Source of the DNA: an uncultured Bacillaceae bacterium
GTDB lineage: Bacteria; Bacillota; Bacilli; Bacillales; Amphibacillaceae
Assembly: GCA_945639745.1 (NCBI GenBank)
Contig: CALZEK010000044.1
Span: forward strand, 1-9,071
Length of the DNA: 9,071 nucleotides
Direction of reading: 5' to 3'
Shown here: positions 7,426 to 9,071 of the stretch, piece after piece
Layout: every line of letters starts with the position of its first letter
How positions within the stretch are numbered: the stretch's first letter is position 1
Translations under genes and position numbers: made by a program
The notes under the pieces: generated by a model
Told to the model about the DNA's origin: nothing
What the model saw: the letters and a program-made list of their open reading frames with translations, nothing else
Databases searched by the model: none

Positions 7426-9071
7426 TTATATTTTAATACGTTTTAATCGAAGTGCGTTTAATACAACACTTACCGAACTAAATGCCATTGCTGCACCAGC
7501 AATCCATGGAGCAAGCAGGCCCAGCGCTGCGATTGGGATACCTGCTGTGTTATAACCAAAGGCCCAGAATAAGTTTTGTTTAATATTCCGAATGGTTGCC
7601 TCACTCATTTGAATAGCTTCTGGAATAAGAATTAAATCACCACGTAAAATGGTTATATCTGCTGCTTCAATTGCTATTTCAGTACCTGTACCAATTGCAA
7701 TACCTACATTTGCTGTTGCAAGCGCTGGCGCGTCATTAATACCGTCACCGACCATCGCTACATTTTTTCCTTCCGCTTGAAGCTCTTCAATTTTTTCTTG
7801 TTTTTGATCTGGAAGTACTTGAGCATAAATCCGGTCAATACCCACTTCTTTAGCTATAGCATTTGCAACTCTTTCATTGTCACCTGTTAACATAATAAGT
7901 TCTTTACCTGATTTTTTCAATAAATTCATCGCTTCAATTGCACTTTCTTTAATTGTATCTGCTGCTGCAATCATTCCCGTTAATTTACCATTTTCTGCGA
8001 TAAACATCGCAGTAGAACCTTGTTCTTCCGCTTCAGTAACTGTTTTATCATATAAATCAATTGCTACATTAGCATCTTTCATTAATAAGCGATTACCAAT
8101 TAAAAGTTCGACCCCTTGAACATTTGCTTTGATTCCTTTACCAGGAACAGCTTCAAATGATTTTGCTTCAGTCATTTCTAATTGTTTCGATGTTGCAAAG
8201 TTAACAACAGCTTTCGCTAAAGGGTGCTCTGAGTTTGCTTCAGCACTTGCTAATAGCTGAAGGGTTTCATCTGTTCCTTCAAATTGTGTAACAACCGGTT
8301 CACCTTTAGTAATCGTACCTGTCTTATCAAACACAATCGTATCTACTTCATGCGTTCTTTCTAAATGTTCGCCACCTTTAAATAATATCCCACGTTCAGC
8401 AGCTCGTCCTGTTCCAACCATAATTGATGTTGGTGTCGCTAGTCCAAGTGCACATGGGCAAGCAATCACAAGTACTGCAATACTAGCTGTTAATGCCGTT
8501 TCTATTTCACCTGGATTAACAAGCGTAATCCACACTATAAATGTCAAGACTGCTATACCAACGACAATTGGCACAAAGTAACTAGCAATTTTATCAGCCA
8601 TTCTTTGAATCGGTGCTTTTGTTCCTTGTGCGTCTTCTACTGCTTTTATAATTGAAGCAAGCACAGATTCTTCTTCCTTTGTAGCTACCTCAACTTCAAT
8701 CAAACCATTTAAATTAATTGTTGCACCAACAACTTCATCTTCGACAACTTTTGTAACAGGCATAGACTCTCCTGTTAGCATTGATTCATCAATTGTTGAA
8801 TTGCCTCGTTTAATCATACCATCTAAGGGTATCTTTTCACCTGGTTTAACAATTAATCTATCACCTACGTTTACTTGATCAATTGGTAACATTTGTTCAT
8901 TACCATCTATTAACACACGCGCTTCTTTTACTTGAAGTGCCATTAATTTTGTAATTGCTTCCGTTGTTCGCCCTTTTGCATTTGCTTCTAAATACTTACC
9001 AAATAAAATAAGTGTAATTAAGATTGCACTTGTTTCAAAATAAAGATGTGGTTCATAATTTGTGCCAATTG
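7426..9071 (-). CDS. copA: Cu(+)-exporting P1B-type ATPase CopA, 5' end missing
   Basis: Inner-membrane ATPase that pumps Cu(I) out of the cytosol. The open frame continues without a break to the window edge, so the ATG at 8943 is internal. About 547 C-terminal residues are visible of roughly 800; the N-terminal HMA domain(s) and first membrane helices are off-window. In order: a membrane helix and [14 protein letters not shown] near the edge, the actuator TGES (8764-8775), the CPC metal-site motif in its helix (8452-8460), the phosphorylation motif DKTGT (8314-8328), SEHP of the nucleotide-binding domain (8221-8232), GDGIND (7732-7749), and the last two helices with YN (7549-7554) and MAFSS (7474-7488). 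CPC plus YN plus MxxSS is the Cu(I)-specific P1B-1 signature and argues against Zn, Cd or Ag-only pumps of other subclasses. It ends 15 nt before copZ in the same direction, an operon pairing well known in Bacillales. A copper regulator such as CsoR may lie upstream but is not visible. Confidence 0.96.
   Translation of the reverse strand, partial: IGTNYEPHLYFETSAILITLILFGKYLEANAKGRTTEAITKLMALQVKEARVLIDGNEQMLPIDQVNVGDRLIVKPGEKIPLDGMIKRGNSTIDESMLTGESMPVTKVVEDEVVGATINLNGLIEVEVATKEEESVLASIIKAVEDAQGTKAPIQRMADKIASYFVPIVVGIAVLTFIVWITLVNPGEIETALTASIAVLVIACPCALGLATPTSIMVGTGRAAERGILFKGGEHLERTHEVDTIVFDKTGTITKGEPVVTQFEGTDETLQLLASAEANSEHPLAKAVVNFATSKQLEMTEAKSFEAVPGKGIKANVQGVELLIGNRLLMKDANVAIDLYDKTVTEAEEQGSTAMFIAENGKLTGMIAAADTIKESAIEAMNLLKKSGKELIMLTGDNERVANAIAKEVGIDRIYAQVLPDQKQEKIEELQAEGKNVAMVGDGINDAPALATANVGIAIGTGTEIAIEAADITILRGDLILIPEAIQMSEATIRNIKQNLFWAFGYNTAGIPIAALGLLAPWIAGAAMAFSSVSVVLNALRLKRIKI

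Noticed and set aside
7283..8119. Plus-strand open frames at 7283-7555 and 7877-8119 over copZ and copA
   Set aside because: They overlap motif-bearing genes on the opposite strand, including across the copZ-copA junction. No ribosome binding site or recognisable domain.
8941..8943. ATG at 8943 as the start of the copper ATPase
   Set aside because: The same frame stays open to the window edge and encodes conserved CopA membrane-helix sequence ([23 protein letters not shown]). No ribosome binding site precedes the ATG.
1..9071. Mobile element, CRISPR, defence or secretion system
   Set aside because: No transposase, integrase, spaced direct repeats, tRNA or unknown accessory gene was seen. 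All coding sequence is accounted for by five conserved metabolic or metal-handling genes.

Overview
The window reads as chromosomal DNA of a low-GC Gram-positive bacterium (Bacillales). The evidence is AT-rich DNA, strong AAGGAGG-type ribosome binding sites, compact operons closed by intrinsic terminators, a Bacillus-type FadN, and a CopZ closely resembling the Staphylococcus one. A member of Staphylococcaceae or a related family is plausible, but this is inference from remembered protein sequences, not a search. All five genes lie on the minus strand, so transcription runs from high to low coordinates.

Layout in transcription order: (1) 9071-7204, a copper-export operon: the 3' two thirds of copA (Cu+ P-type ATPase, N-terminus outside the window) and then copZ (copper chaperone), closed by a strong terminator at 7142-7190. 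(2) 7009-7141, a promoter region with a 38-bp imperfect dyad over the predicted promoter. (3) 7008-2068, a tightly coupled operon mutA-mutB-meaB: the two subunits of adenosylcobalamin-dependent methylmalonyl-CoA mutase and its GTPase chaperone. The genes overlap by 8 and 1 nt and end at a terminator at 2030-2063. (4) 2029-1882, a promoter/leader region with a FadR-like palindrome and an adjacent perfect hairpin. (5) 1881-1, the first 627 codons of fadN, a bifunctional 3-hydroxyacyl-CoA dehydrogenase/enoyl-CoA hydratase of fatty-acid beta-oxidation, cut by the window edge.

The metabolic theme of the lower three quarters is acyl-CoA breakdown. FadN carries out the hydration and oxidation steps of beta-oxidation. 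The mutase, maintained by MeaB, interconverts methylmalonyl-CoA and succinyl-CoA, the last step by which propionyl-CoA from odd-chain or branched fatty acids or branched amino acids enters the TCA cycle. Propionyl-CoA carboxylase and methylmalonyl-CoA epimerase are not in the window. The copper operon looks like an unrelated neighbour.

I found no mobile element, tRNA, rRNA, CRISPR array or clearly new gene system. The items most worth a second look are non-coding: the dyad over the mutA promoter and the nested palindromes in the fadN leader. There is no gene-free stretch longer than 300 bases; the two longest intergenic gaps are 186 and 195 bp and both are described.
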